DNA from: Halobellus rarus
GTDB lineage: Archaea; Halobacteriota; Halobacteria; Halobacteriales; Haloferacaceae
Direction: 5' to 3'
Assembly (NCBI RefSeq): GCF_024494595.1
Contig: NZ_JANHDI010000007.1
Coordinates: 62,001 to 126,000, forward strand
Length of the DNA stretch: 64,000 nt
Shown here in pieces: positions 42,904 to 50,880 of the stretch. The notes under the pieces were generated by a model. It was not told the origin of the DNA, ran no database searches, and saw only the letters and a list, made by a program, of their open reading frames with translations. The position numbers and the translations under genes were made by a program. Positions within the stretch are counted from its first letter, which is position 1; every line of letters starts with the position of its first letter.

Positions 42904-42939
42904 ACAACTGTCGTTGTAAAATCCCATGGGTATATTAAT
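42904..42939 (+). promoter_or_regulatory. ABC operon promoter: palindrome plus TATA box
   Basis: The TATA box TATATTAAT at 42931-42939 is centred 27 bp before the ATG at 42962 (leaderless). Fourteen bases further upstream lies the inverted repeat ACAAC-TGTC-GTTGT (42904-42917). The position just upstream of the BRE/TATA is where archaeal activators bind; a repressor would more often overlap the TATA box. The neighbouring TrmB gene is the obvious candidate regulator. The repeat does not match the published Halobacterium TrmB consensus (TACT-N7-8-GAGTA). Confidence 0.5.
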
Positions 42940-42961
42940 CATTGTTACTTATACCTAGGTG

Positions 42962-44470
42962 ATGCCTCAAGATAGCACTTCGAACGGCGTCTCCCGACGA
43001 CAGTACCTCGCGGCAACGGGCGCGCTCGGCGCGGTCGGGCTCGCGGGCTGTTCGGGTGGCGGCGACGGCGACGGCAGCGGTGACGGCGGGGGCGACGGCG
43101 GTTCGACCGACACCCCGATCGGCACGTCGACCTCCGACGAGGAGGTCACCATCCAGATCGCGGCGGACTCGAACTTCTCGAACGCCGCCGACGAGATCTC
43201 CCAGACGCTCCACGAGGACGGTGGACTCCCGGACAACATCTCCATCGAGTTCCTCGCCGGCTCGTTCACGACGGGGGACCGACGCTCGCAGTACCAGCAG
43301 ATCCTCTCGGCCGGCCAGGGGCGCCCGACCGTGATGATGATGGACAACGGGTGGACGATCCCGTTCATCGCGCGGGGGCAGATCGCCAACCTCAGCCAGG
43401 CGCTCCCGAGTTCGATCACTGACTCTGTGATGAACGACTACCTGGAGAATATGGTCGCGACGGCCCAGGGGCCGAACGGCGACCTCTTCGGTATCCCGCT
43501 GTTCGCGGATTTCCCGACCATCCAGTACCGCAAGGACCTGATGCGCGAGGCGGGCTACTCCGACTCCGACTTCGACACCTGGGCCACCGAACCGATGACG
43601 TGGCAGGAGTTCTCCCAGGTCGTCAGAGAGACGATGGACGCGACCGACACGCAGACCGGTTTCACCTGGCAGGGCTCCGCGTACGAGGGCCTCGCCTGCT
43701 GTGACTTCATCGAGTTTATGGGCTCGCACGGCGGGTCGTACTTCGGCGAGTTCGAGAACTACTTCGGCCCGATCGGCGACCGCCCGGTCACGGTCGACCA
43801 GGAGAACGTCATCAACGCCGTTCGGATGATGCGGACGTTCATCTACGGCCAGGACGACGACGACGCCCTGGAGGGGTACGCGGACATCTCCCCCGACGCG
43901 GTCGTCCAGTACACCGAGGAACCCTCGCGGGAGCCCTTCACCAACGGCGACGTCGTCGCCCACCGCAACTGGCCGTACTCGATCAACATCAACGGGGCCG
44001 AGGACGCCTTCGGCGAGGACCTCGGCGTGATGCCGATCCCCTACGCGGTCTCTCAGGAGGACTCCCCGTACGAGTCGATCGGCGGCAGCACCTCGGCGCT
44101 CGGCGGCTGGCACCTCACGCTCAACCCGAACGCCAACGACGCCCGCAAGCAGGCGGCCGTCCAGCTGTTCCGAGCGCTGCAGAACGACGAAGTCCGGCTC
44201 CGGATGTTCGAGATCGGCGGGTGGACGCCGCCCATCGCGGACCTCATCAACACCGAACGGACTCAACAGCTCGAAATCATCGGACGGTACGTCGACAGCC
44301 TGCAGGTCGCCGGCGAGAACGCGCTCCCGCGCCCCGTCACGCCCGTGTGGCCGCAGCAGTCGGATCAGATCGCCTCGGAGGTCAACAACGCGCTCCGACA
44401 GGAGAAGGGTTCTTCGGAGGCGATGGCCGACCTCCAAGCGTCGCTCGAATCCATCGAGAGCCAGGCGTAA
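42962..44470 (+). CDS. Sugar ABC transporter substrate-binding lipoprotein
   Basis: The product has 502 residues from ATG 42962. The TAT signal SRRQYLAATGALGAVGLAG ends in a lipobox with Cys, then a Gly/Asp-rich spacer and a family-1 type solute-binding fold (VTIQIAADSNFSNAADEISQ..., NGDLFGIPLFADFPTIQYRK, GSTSALGGWHLTLNPNAND). The LFGIPLFAD/YRKDLM pattern is typical of the maltose/trehalose/sucrose binders. It captures a disaccharide or oligosaccharide outside the cell. It is the first gene of a five-gene operon with permeases, ATPase and a small membrane protein. Confidence 0.92.
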   Translation: MPQDSTSNGVSRRQYLAATGALGAVGLAGCSGGGDGDGSGDGGGDGGSTDTPIGTSTSDEEVTIQIAADSNFSNAADEISQTLHEDGGLPDNISIEFLAGSFTTGDRRSQYQQILSAGQGRPTVMMMDNGWTIPFIARGQIANLSQALPSSITDSVMNDYLENMVATAQGPNGDLFGIPLFADFPTIQYRKDLMREAGYSDSDFDTWATEPMTWQEFSQVVRETMDATDTQTGFTWQGSAYEGLACCDFIEFMGSHGGSYFGEFENYFGPIGDRPVTVDQENVINAVRMMRTFIYGQDDDDALEGYADISPDAVVQYTEEPSREPFTNGDVVAHRNWPYSININGAEDAFGEDLGVMPIPYAVSQEDSPYESIGGSTSALGGWHLTLNPNANDARKQAAVQLFRALQNDEVRLRMFEIGGWTPPIADLINTERTQQLEIIGRYVDSLQVAGENALPRPVTPVWPQQSDQIASEVNNALRQEKGSSEAMADLQASLESIESQA

Positions 44471-44527
44471 AGACAGAGACACCCACAATTTATTATTAAT
44501 GATCGACTTTCGTACTATGTCGATACT

Positions 44528-45535
44528 ATGAGTACCGAACACCGCACGGGAGACGCACCCGAGAGCGGCGACCGCGGGTTGTACGCGTCTGTGGTCAGCT
44601 GGATGGAGAACCTCTCTGAGACACAGTACGCGTACCTCCTCTTGACGCCCGCGTTCCTGTTGCTCGGGGCCATTGCCTTCTGGCCGCTACTGTCGACGTT
44701 CCGGCTCTCGATGTTCGCCGACAGTTTTGGCCAGGCGAGCGTCGGGAACTTCATCGGACTCGGAAACTACGTGGCGATCATCACCGGGGAACGCTCGGCG
44801 TTGCTGCCGTCGCCGTTCCTCCCGGAGGCCCTCACGACGCGAGCGTTTTTCAACAGCGCGCTCGCGGTGACCGTCATCTTCACCGTCATCAGCGTGTTCT
44901 TCGAGACGATCATCGGGTTCGTCCAGGCGCTCGTACTCGATCAGGAGTTCCGCGGCCGGCGGTGGGTCCGGGTGGCGATCATCCTGCCGTGGGCGATCCC
45001 GATCGTCGTCCAGGGGATGATCTTCTACCTGATGTTCCAGCCGAATATCGGGTTCCTCGTCGGGACCTCCGACAATCCCGCGTTCCTGAATCAGTTGGGG
45101 CTGCTGTCGACGACGCCGCTCGCGAACGCGCAGGACGCGACGATGATCGCCATCGTGGCCGACGTCTGGAAGACGACGGCGTTCATGGCGCTCCTGATCC
45201 TCGCGGGGATGCAGTCGATCGACCGCGGCCTCTACGACGTCGCGAAGGTCGCGGGCGCGTCGGCCTGGCAGCGGTTCAAGTACGTCACCTTCCCCATCAT
45301 CCTGCCGACGGTGATGGTGGCGATGCTGTTCCGCACGATCCAGGCGATGCGCGTGTACGGTCTCATCGAGACCGTCTCGGGATGTACGACCGTCCCGTCG
45401 CTGTCCTGTCTGGTGGTCACGACGTTTAACAACCGGATGCTCGGCTCCTCGGCGACGATCGCCTTCATCACCGCGGCGATCATCGCCGTGGCCGTCTCCG
45501 TGTACATCGTGGGCTACGTGCGAGGTGGACAATGA
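44528..45535 (+). CDS. Sugar ABC transporter permease (MalF-type)
   Basis: The product has 335 residues with six or so helices. The EAA loop that contacts the ATPase is DVAKVAGASAWQRFKYVTFP. The N-terminal ~100 residues include the first helix YLLLTPAFLLLGAIAFWPLL and a longer periplasmic-equivalent loop, as in MalF-like subunits. It ends with ATGA, overlapping the start of the second permease, so the two are translationally coupled. Confidence 0.92.
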   Translation: MSTEHRTGDAPESGDRGLYASVVSWMENLSETQYAYLLLTPAFLLLGAIAFWPLLSTFRLSMFADSFGQASVGNFIGLGNYVAIITGERSALLPSPFLPEALTTRAFFNSALAVTVIFTVISVFFETIIGFVQALVLDQEFRGRRWVRVAIILPWAIPIVVQGMIFYLMFQPNIGFLVGTSDNPAFLNQLGLLSTTPLANAQDATMIAIVADVWKTTAFMALLILAGMQSIDRGLYDVAKVAGASAWQRFKYVTFPIILPTVMVAMLFRTIQAMRVYGLIETVSGCTTVPSLSCLVVTTFNNRMLGSSATIAFITAAIIAVAVSVYIVGYVRGGQ

Positions 45536-46485
45536 GCGACGGATCGACGCGTTCCGACGGCGGCGTTCAGTCCGACCGCCACGAACCCGAACTCACCAGG
45601 GGACCGTTCCAGCGCTGGGTTCAGAAGTCGATCAAGGACCCGAAACGCGTCTACCGCGCGATGTTCTACGTCGCGACGCTCTTTTTCCTCGTGACGACGC
45701 TCTTTCCCTTCTACTTCCTGCTGGTGCTCGCGGTGACGCCAGACACCGGCAGTCTGGCGGTTCTCCCGCAGCTCAGCACGCTCGAATTCGGCGTGTTCCT
45801 CGACGTGTTCGACCGGATCAACTTCCTCCGGTACATGCTCAACAGCGTCGTCTTGGCGCTTTCGACCACCGCCATCGTCCTGTTCCTGGCCAGCCTGGCC
45901 GGGTACGTGTTCGGCCGACTGGAGTTCCCCGGACGCCAGCCGCTGATGCTTCTCATCCTGGCGATCAGTTACTTCCCGCCGGCGGCGTTCTTCGTCCCCC
46001 TGTATCAGCTGTTCACGGGAAACGTGGTGAACGGGCTGAGCCTCTACAACACGCCGGGCGCGATGATTCTCCCCTTCAGTTCGCTGTTTATGCCGCTGTC
46101 GATCTTCATTCTCACGACGTTCTACGGGCAGATTCCCGACGGACTGGAGGACGCCGCCCGGGTCGAGGGCACGACCCGACTGGGCGCGCTGTTCAGGGTG
46201 ATCGTACCGCTCTCGGCTCCCGGAGTCGCGACCGCGGGCGTCCTCACCTTCATCGCCGTCTACAACGAGTTCTTCTTCAGTCAGTTGATGAACAACGGTC
46301 AGCCGGAGAACTGGGCGCCGATCGTCGGCGGACTCCTCAGCCTCCAGCGGGCCGGCCAGTTCGAGGTCACCTACGGCGTGATGGCCGCCGGGAGCATCAT
46401 CGCGGTGATCCCCGTCGCCATCCTCGTCGTGGTCGCACAGGAGAAAATCGTTAGCGGGCTCACCTCCGGAGCGCTCAAGGAGTAA
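45532..46485 (+). CDS. Sugar ABC transporter permease (MalG-type)
   Basis: The product has 317 residues. Six helices are seen, with the EAA loop at GLEDAARVEGTTRLGALFRV-IVPLSAPG and the typical C-terminal LTSGALKE of MalG subunits (here at the very end, the part that enters the ATPase). An N-terminal polar tail of ~50 residues is unusually long. It overlaps the preceding permease by 4 bp and is followed two bases later by the ATPase gene. Confidence 0.92.
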   Translation: MSDGSTRSDGGVQSDRHEPELTRGPFQRWVQKSIKDPKRVYRAMFYVATLFFLVTTLFPFYFLLVLAVTPDTGSLAVLPQLSTLEFGVFLDVFDRINFLRYMLNSVVLALSTTAIVLFLASLAGYVFGRLEFPGRQPLMLLILAISYFPPAAFFVPLYQLFTGNVVNGLSLYNTPGAMILPFSSLFMPLSIFILTTFYGQIPDGLEDAARVEGTTRLGALFRVIVPLSAPGVATAGVLTFIAVYNEFFFSQLMNNGQPENWAPIVGGLLSLQRAGQFEVTYGVMAAGSIIAVIPVAILVVVAQEKIVSGLTSGALKE

Positions 46486-46487
46486 CT

Positions 46488-47675
46488 ATGGCACGAGTTC
46501 AACTCGAAAACGTAAGCAAGCACTACGACGACGTAACGGCGGTCAACGACATGAATCTCGACATCCGGCACGGCGAGTTCATCTGTCTCGTCGGGCCCTC
46601 TGGATGCGGGAAGTCCACCACGATGGAGATGGTCGCGGGGCTGACGAAACCCTCGGAGGGGACCGTCCGCATCGGCGAACGCGACGTGACGAACCTCCCG
46701 CCGAAGGACCGCGGGATCTCGATGGTGTTCCAGAACATCGCGCTGTTCCCGCACATGGACGTCTACGAGAACATCTCTTTCGGGCTCCGGCTCCGCGATT
46801 ACGAGAAGGAGGAGATCGACCGGCGCGTCGACGACGCCGCGGAGGTGGTCGAACTCGGCGGGATGCTCGATCGGATGCCCGACGAGATGTCGGGCGGGCA
46901 GCGACAGCGGGTGGCGATCGCACGGGCGATCGTCCGCGACCCGGACGTGTTCCTGATGGACGAACCGCTGGCGAACCTCGACGCGAAGCTCCGCGTCCAC
47001 ATGCGGACGCAGCTCCAGCGACTCCACCGCGAACTCGACACGACCATCATCTACGTCACGCACAACCAGGCGGAGGCGATGACGATGTCGGACCGGATCG
47101 CCGTCCTCGACACGGGCGAACTCCAGCAGATCGCTCCGCCGCTCGTGTGCTACAACGAGCCGGCGAACCTGTTCGTGGCGACGTTCATCGGCTCGCCCTC
47201 GATGAACACGATCCCCGGATCGGTCACGGACACCGGGTTCAGCTCCGCCTACGGCGACGTCCACGTCGAGTTCGATCCGACCGCCGTCGGCGTGACGCCG
47301 GGGCAGGAGGTTACGCTGGGCGTCAGACCGGAGGACGTCTACAGCAGTGATCTGCGCGACGAGGTCGCCCACTCGACGCAGGCCGTCTCGACGCGATCGG
47401 ACGTCCTCGAACCGATGGGCGACGAGATCTTCGTCTACCTGGTGACCGAGGACGTCGACCTCGGCGGCAGTATGGAGGAGGGCTCGGATCCCGGCGAGAT
47501 CCTGATGAGCGTCGGTCCCGACAGCGACATCACGGAGGGTCAAGACGTCGACGTGGTGCTGGACCGCTCGAAGCTCCATCTCTTCGATGAGAACGGCGAC
47601 GCCATCGCGCACGGGCTCGTCGAGACGCCCGGCGCGGGTGCGGCCGGAGAGGCGGAGGCCGAAGGGGACGACTGA
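46488..47675 (+). CDS. Sugar ABC transporter ATP-binding protein (MalK/UgpC-type)
   Basis: The product has 395 residues. The Walker A motif is GPSGCGKST, the signature motif MSGGQRQRVAIARAI, Walker B VFLMDEPLANLDAK and the switch His in YVTHNQAEAM. The C-terminal regulatory TOBE domain (~residues 245-385) shows the usual beta-strands plus two Gly/Asp-rich insertions. It energises the two permeases and is a target of sugar-dependent control in MalK homologues. The stop TGA overlaps the next ATG by one base. Confidence 0.94.
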   Translation: MARVQLENVSKHYDDVTAVNDMNLDIRHGEFICLVGPSGCGKSTTMEMVAGLTKPSEGTVRIGERDVTNLPPKDRGISMVFQNIALFPHMDVYENISFGLRLRDYEKEEIDRRVDDAAEVVELGGMLDRMPDEMSGGQRQRVAIARAIVRDPDVFLMDEPLANLDAKLRVHMRTQLQRLHRELDTTIIYVTHNQAEAMTMSDRIAVLDTGELQQIAPPLVCYNEPANLFVATFIGSPSMNTIPGSVTDTGFSSAYGDVHVEFDPTAVGVTPGQEVTLGVRPEDVYSSDLRDEVAHSTQAVSTRSDVLEPMGDEIFVYLVTEDVDLGGSMEEGSDPGEILMSVGPDSDITEGQDVDVVLDRSKLHLFDENGDAIAHGLVETPGAGAAGEAEAEGDD

Positions 47676-47878
47676 TGGTCGAGGCGGGCGTCCTCGCGTA
47701 CGTCGGTGCGGTGACGGTCCTGTTCTTCTTCTGGGCGTACGGGCTCGTCTCGTTCGCGCTGGACCTGAAGAACAAGATCGTCCCGGGAGTCCGACAGTAC
47801 CTCCGCGGCCGCCGCGAGCAGAAGGAGGCGGAACGCGAGCGTCGCGAGCGCGAAGAGCGCGAAAAGGAACTGTACTGA
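47675..47878 (+). CDS. Small membrane protein cotranslated with the sugar ABC transporter
   Basis: The product has 67 residues. The first half is one helix (VLAYVGAVTVLFFFWAYGLVS) and the second half is a charged amphipathic helix ending EERERREREEREKELY-like, rich in Arg/Glu and able to form a coiled coil. The ATG overlaps the ATPase stop by one base (TGATG). Such a subunit is not part of the textbook ABC importer. It may be an accessory or assembly factor. I have seen similar short genes after haloarchaeal sugar ABC operons from memory, but no function is known. Confidence 0.75.
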   Translation: MVEAGVLAYVGAVTVLFFFWAYGLVSFALDLKNKIVPGVRQYLRGRREQKEAERERREREEREKELY

Positions 47879-48052
47879 CGGCGGGACGCCGTGCTGTCGG
47901 TCACCGCACGGCCGCGTCGCTGGTCTGCCGTCTGCCGGACCGGTGGCCCTCTTCGCCGTTTCGCCGTCCTCCGTGGCCGCTCGGACCGTCACGGCGTGGG
48001 ACCGATTCGGACAAAAAACTGAACGAGTTGGGATGCGTACGTCCTCCCGGCT

Positions 48053-48340
48053 ATGGTGATCCAAGACGACATCAGAGACGCCCTCGACGACGGGAGAGAC
48101 GAGCTCGTCGGCGTGCTCGCCGAAAACGGCGTACTCCCGACCGTCGTGGAAGATTCGGGCGGATCGGACCTCCTCGGCTCGTCGACCCCGAACTTCCGAT
48201 TCGAGACGACCGACGGCACGAGCGTCGCCGACCGGCAGACGCGCTCGCGGGCGGTCGACGCCCTCGGGCTGCGCTCGGCGGACGACTGTGAGGCGGTCCG
48301 CGAGGAGATCCGGGGTCACGACGCCTGGGACGGCGACTGA
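48053..48340 (+). CDS. Conserved-looking hypothetical acidic protein
   Basis: The product has 95 residues, with about a quarter Asp/Glu, no membrane helix and no known motif. The sequence shows a short first helix (DDIRDALDDGRDELVGVLAE) and a C-terminal helix (SADDCEAVREEIRGHDAW). Acidic composition matches expressed haloarchaeal genes. An AT-rich GGACAAAAAACTG lies about 35 bp upstream. I do not recognise it. Confidence 0.55.
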   Translation: MVIQDDIRDALDDGRDELVGVLAENGVLPTVVEDSGGSDLLGSSTPNFRFETTDGTSVADRQTRSRAVDALGLRSADDCEAVREEIRGHDAWDGD

Positions 48341-48377
48341 ACCTCACCGACTGCCTCGCGTCCCTGGTCGACTGTCG

Positions 48378-48562
48378 CTACCGGCGGTCGCCGTCGACGT
48401 GCTCGTCGCCGTTCCACTCCGCGGAGTTGTCCTGGGGGTCGTACCCCAGGACCTCGCGAGCGCGGTCGATCGAGTAGTACTTCCTGTCGTTGTCGGAGAC
48501 ACCGCCAGACGAGTCTGGCGAGGTCCCGCTCGCAGGCTCGCGGGACTCCCGTAGACGATCTC
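48378..48562 (-). pseudogene. Broken partial copy of the azf 3' end
   Basis: On the minus strand the sequence reads SDNDRKYYSIDRAREVLGYD followed by PQDNSAEWNGDEHVDGDRR, nearly identical to the C-terminus of the intact azf gene at 48855-49643 (48388-48499 aligns with 48862-48973 with few changes). Just upstream, GAGATCGTCTACGG (EIVYG of azf) is also present, but a 47-bp palindromic insertion (48500-48547) separates it from the rest. Nothing of the N-terminal 215 residues of azf remains. It is non-functional as an enzyme and probably arose by local duplication. Confidence 0.8.
48503..48546. repeat. Twin-palindrome insertion inside the azf fragment
   Basis: The insertion consists of two perfect hairpins: CGCCAGACGAGTCTGGCG (8-bp stem, 2-base loop, 48503-48520) and GTCCCGC...GCGGGAC (7-bp stem, 48523-48529/48540-48546). 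It interrupts the coding pattern of the duplicated azf 3' end exactly at the YG-IS position. Confidence 0.8.
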
Positions 48563-48854
48563 TCGGGAGTCGTCGGTATCGCCCGTCGGTTCGGAGCACC
48601 TATGAGTCGAAAGCACACGCCCCCGACGGACGTGGATCGACCGAGGCGACTCGAACCGACCCAACCGACCGAGGCGAGACGACTGTCTCTCAGGTCCCGA
48701 CAGGACGAGTCAGCCGACCGTTCGCTCGAACTGTACGACAGATACCTCACGTCGTTCTCGGAGTGGTGTATCAAGAATCAGCGAACGGGAAAAACGACGA
48801 GCCGTTTTCTGCGTGAGTTAGTTGGAACCGCTCAAACGCACGAAGAGCCGAGGG

Positions 48855-49643
48855 TCAGCGCTCGCCGTCGATGTGCTCGTCGCCGTTCCACTCCGCGGAG
48901 TTGTCCTGGGGGTCGTACCCCAGAACTTCCTTTGCGCGGTCGATCGAGTAGTACTTCCTGTCGTTGTCGGAGATTCCGTAGACGATCTCGTAGTCGTACT
49001 CCGCCAGGACGCAGCGCTCGAAGAGGTGCGCGCAGTCGGGGTAGGAGAGCCACATCGCCTGTCCGCGCTCGTAGTCGATCGGCGGATGTCCCTCTGTGAG
49101 GTTGCCGATCCGGACGTTGACGACCGAGAGGTCGTGGTGGTCGTGGTAGTAGCGGCCCAGGACCTCGCCGGTCGCCTTGCTCACCCCGTAGAGGTTGCTC
49201 GGGCGCGGCAGTTCCGTCCCGTCGAGGCGGAACTCGTCGTCCGGGCGGTACAGCTCCGGCGTGCGCGTGTCGGTCTCGTACGCGCCGACGGCGTGATTCG
49301 ACGAGGCGAAAGCGAACTTCTCCACGCCGGTCTCGACGGCCGCCTCGAACATCGTCTGCGTGCCGTCGATGTTGTTCTGGAGAACGCTGTCCCACGGCGC
49401 TTCCGGACGCGGGTCGCCCGCGAGGTGGATCACGGCGCGACAGCCGTCGACGACGTTGCGGACCGCGGCGTCGTCGGTGACATCCGCGATGAACACGTCG
49501 TCGGTGTCGACGCCTGCGGGGAGTTTCGCGCTCGAGAGCGGTTCCCTGTCCAGCAGTCGCCACTCGAACGTCTCACCGAGGTGGCGCAGAATGGCCTGTC
49601 CGACGCGTCCGCCCGCCCCTGTCAAGAGAACCGGCTCGTCCAT
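48855..49643 (-). CDS. azf: NAD-dependent glucose-6-phosphate dehydrogenase Azf
   Basis: The product has 262 residues of the extended short-chain dehydrogenase family. The NAD-binding motif is LTGAGGRVGQAI and the catalytic pair is in LYGVSKATGE (Y-x3-K). The overall sequence matches the Azf enzyme of haloarchaea, which opens the oxidative pentose phosphate pathway by oxidising glucose 6-phosphate with NAD+. A second, truncated copy of its 3' end lies directly downstream. The identification is by memory of the family and of the motifs; another sugar-nucleotide epimerase function would be the alternative. Confidence 0.85.
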   Translation of the reverse strand: MDEPVLLTGAGGRVGQAILRHLGETFEWRLLDREPLSSAKLPAGVDTDDVFIADVTDDAAVRNVVDGCRAVIHLAGDPRPEAPWDSVLQNNIDGTQTMFEAAVETGVEKFAFASSNHAVGAYETDTRTPELYRPDDEFRLDGTELPRPSNLYGVSKATGEVLGRYYHDHHDLSVVNVRIGNLTEGHPPIDYERGQAMWLSYPDCAHLFERCVLAEYDYEIVYGISDNDRKYYSIDRAKEVLGYDPQDNSAEWNGDEHIDGER

Positions 49644-49812
49644 TCACCCGTCCATCCGTGCAGGGGAGGCAAGAAACGTCCGATTTGCGCCGGTGATACG
49701 TGGCTGACACGTGTTCGCTCTCGATCCGTGGCGGTCTCGGACCGATTGCCCGTCACGCCTCGCGCCATCACGGTGACGACATCTCTTTTTCTCTCGGTGC
49801 CGTGGGTCGACT

Positions 49813-50157
49813 ATGCCCACTGACGCGGAGCAGGCGTGCTTCGAGGCCGGGATCAAGTTCGGATCGCTCTACCACCAGTTCGCGGGGACGCCCGTTAGTC
49901 CGGCGAGCGCCGACAGCCTCGGCCGGGCGATGGAGGAATCGATCGAGAACCAGCCGCACTGCGTCGACGTCGACGTCGACGTCAGGACCGACCGCATCGC
50001 CGAGGAGCTGGCAGATCGGTCGGCCGAGTACACCGAACTGACGGGCAGGTTCCTCGACGTCGAGATGCGGATCCGGTACGCGGACGTCAGCGTTCGCACC
50101 CGGATGGAGATGGAGGACGACTACCCGCTTATGAAACTCGTCTCCGTCGAGGAGTAA
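49813..50157 (+). CDS. mptD: Archaeal dihydroneopterin aldolase (MptD-like)
   Basis: The product has 114 residues, matching the archaeal MptD size. The motif ACFEAGIKFGSLYHQFAGTP near the N-terminus is that of the archaeal dihydroneopterin aldolase family; the remainder alternates strands (HCVDVDVDVRTDRIAEEL, FLDVEMRIRYADVSV). It cleaves dihydroneopterin to hydroxymethyl-dihydropterin on the way to tetrahydrofolate/methanopterin cofactors. The aminodeoxychorismate-lyase-like gene at 51837 would serve the same pathway (p-aminobenzoate), though the two are 1.7 kb apart. Confidence 0.72.
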   Translation: MPTDAEQACFEAGIKFGSLYHQFAGTPVSPASADSLGRAMEESIENQPHCVDVDVDVRTDRIAEELADRSAEYTELTGRFLDVEMRIRYADVSVRTRMEMEDDYPLMKLVSVEE

Positions 50158-50241
50158 CCCCGGACGAACCCGGTCGAAACGCCTGATTTCACTTTCACTT
50201 TCGGGCTCGTTTTTAACCCCCCGGCCGACGAACAAGATGGT

Positions 50242-50706
50242 ATGAGTAGCCAGAGCACACTCGCGGACGACGACCTGTTCGGAGAGGCCGCCGCGGAGAT
50301 GCGCGAGGAGGTCGAGAGCCACCTGGCCGACGCGCGAGCCGAGTTGCCCGACCCCGACACCGTGTGGGAGGCCGAGGCCGACAACGTCCTCGGCGTGCTG
50401 AACGCGCTCCGATCGGCGCTCGACGTCGACGGCGCGCAGGAGCACCTCCGACAGGCGAAGAAGACCTTCATCGTCGGACAGCGCGCGGACGCTTTTGAAG
50501 AGCCAGACTCCCTGGAGGCGGAGGTCGAGTCCGTCGAGGAACTCCTGGCGTCCATCGCGGACGCCGAAGAGATCGTCGGCGAACTCACCGGAACGATGCC
50601 ACAGCTCCGGAGCCAACTCCAGGAGGCGGCCGAGTCCGGATCGCCCACCGGGGAAACGGAGTCCGATGCGGACGACGACGCCGACGCCGAGGCGGACGAC
50701 TCGTAA
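50242..50706 (+). CDS. DUF5790 family protein
   Basis: The product has 154 residues, mostly predicted helix: EAAAEMREEVESHLADARAE, VLGVLNALRSALDVDGAQEH, LRQAKKTFIVGQRADAFE and a long Glu-rich helix, then a disordered Asp/Glu tail. The KKTFIVGQRADAF segment is the most family-specific. It matches the haloarchaeal DUF5790 group of unknown function. A TATA-like GTTTTTAAC (50209-50217) lies about 29 bp before the ATG. Confidence 0.75.
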   Translation: MSSQSTLADDDLFGEAAAEMREEVESHLADARAELPDPDTVWEAEADNVLGVLNALRSALDVDGAQEHLRQAKKTFIVGQRADAFEEPDSLEAEVESVEELLASIADAEEIVGELTGTMPQLRSQLQEAAESGSPTGETESDADDDADAEADDS

Positions 50707-50880
50707 CCGTCGGAGGCGGGTGCTCGACCGCTCTACCGGTATCGACGCCGAAACGCGTCCGAGTGCGACCGGTGATAGCGGCGGCGCGACCGACGTCCTA
50801 GGGTCGCTGGAACCCCATATCCGGAAAGCGTCCCGTCTCGGACCGGTTTTTAAATACTCGACGAACATACCCACGACCCG

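Noticed and set aside
48600-49099. Plus-strand frames between the azf fragment and azf
   Set aside because: They run antisense through azf and are Arg-rich shadows.
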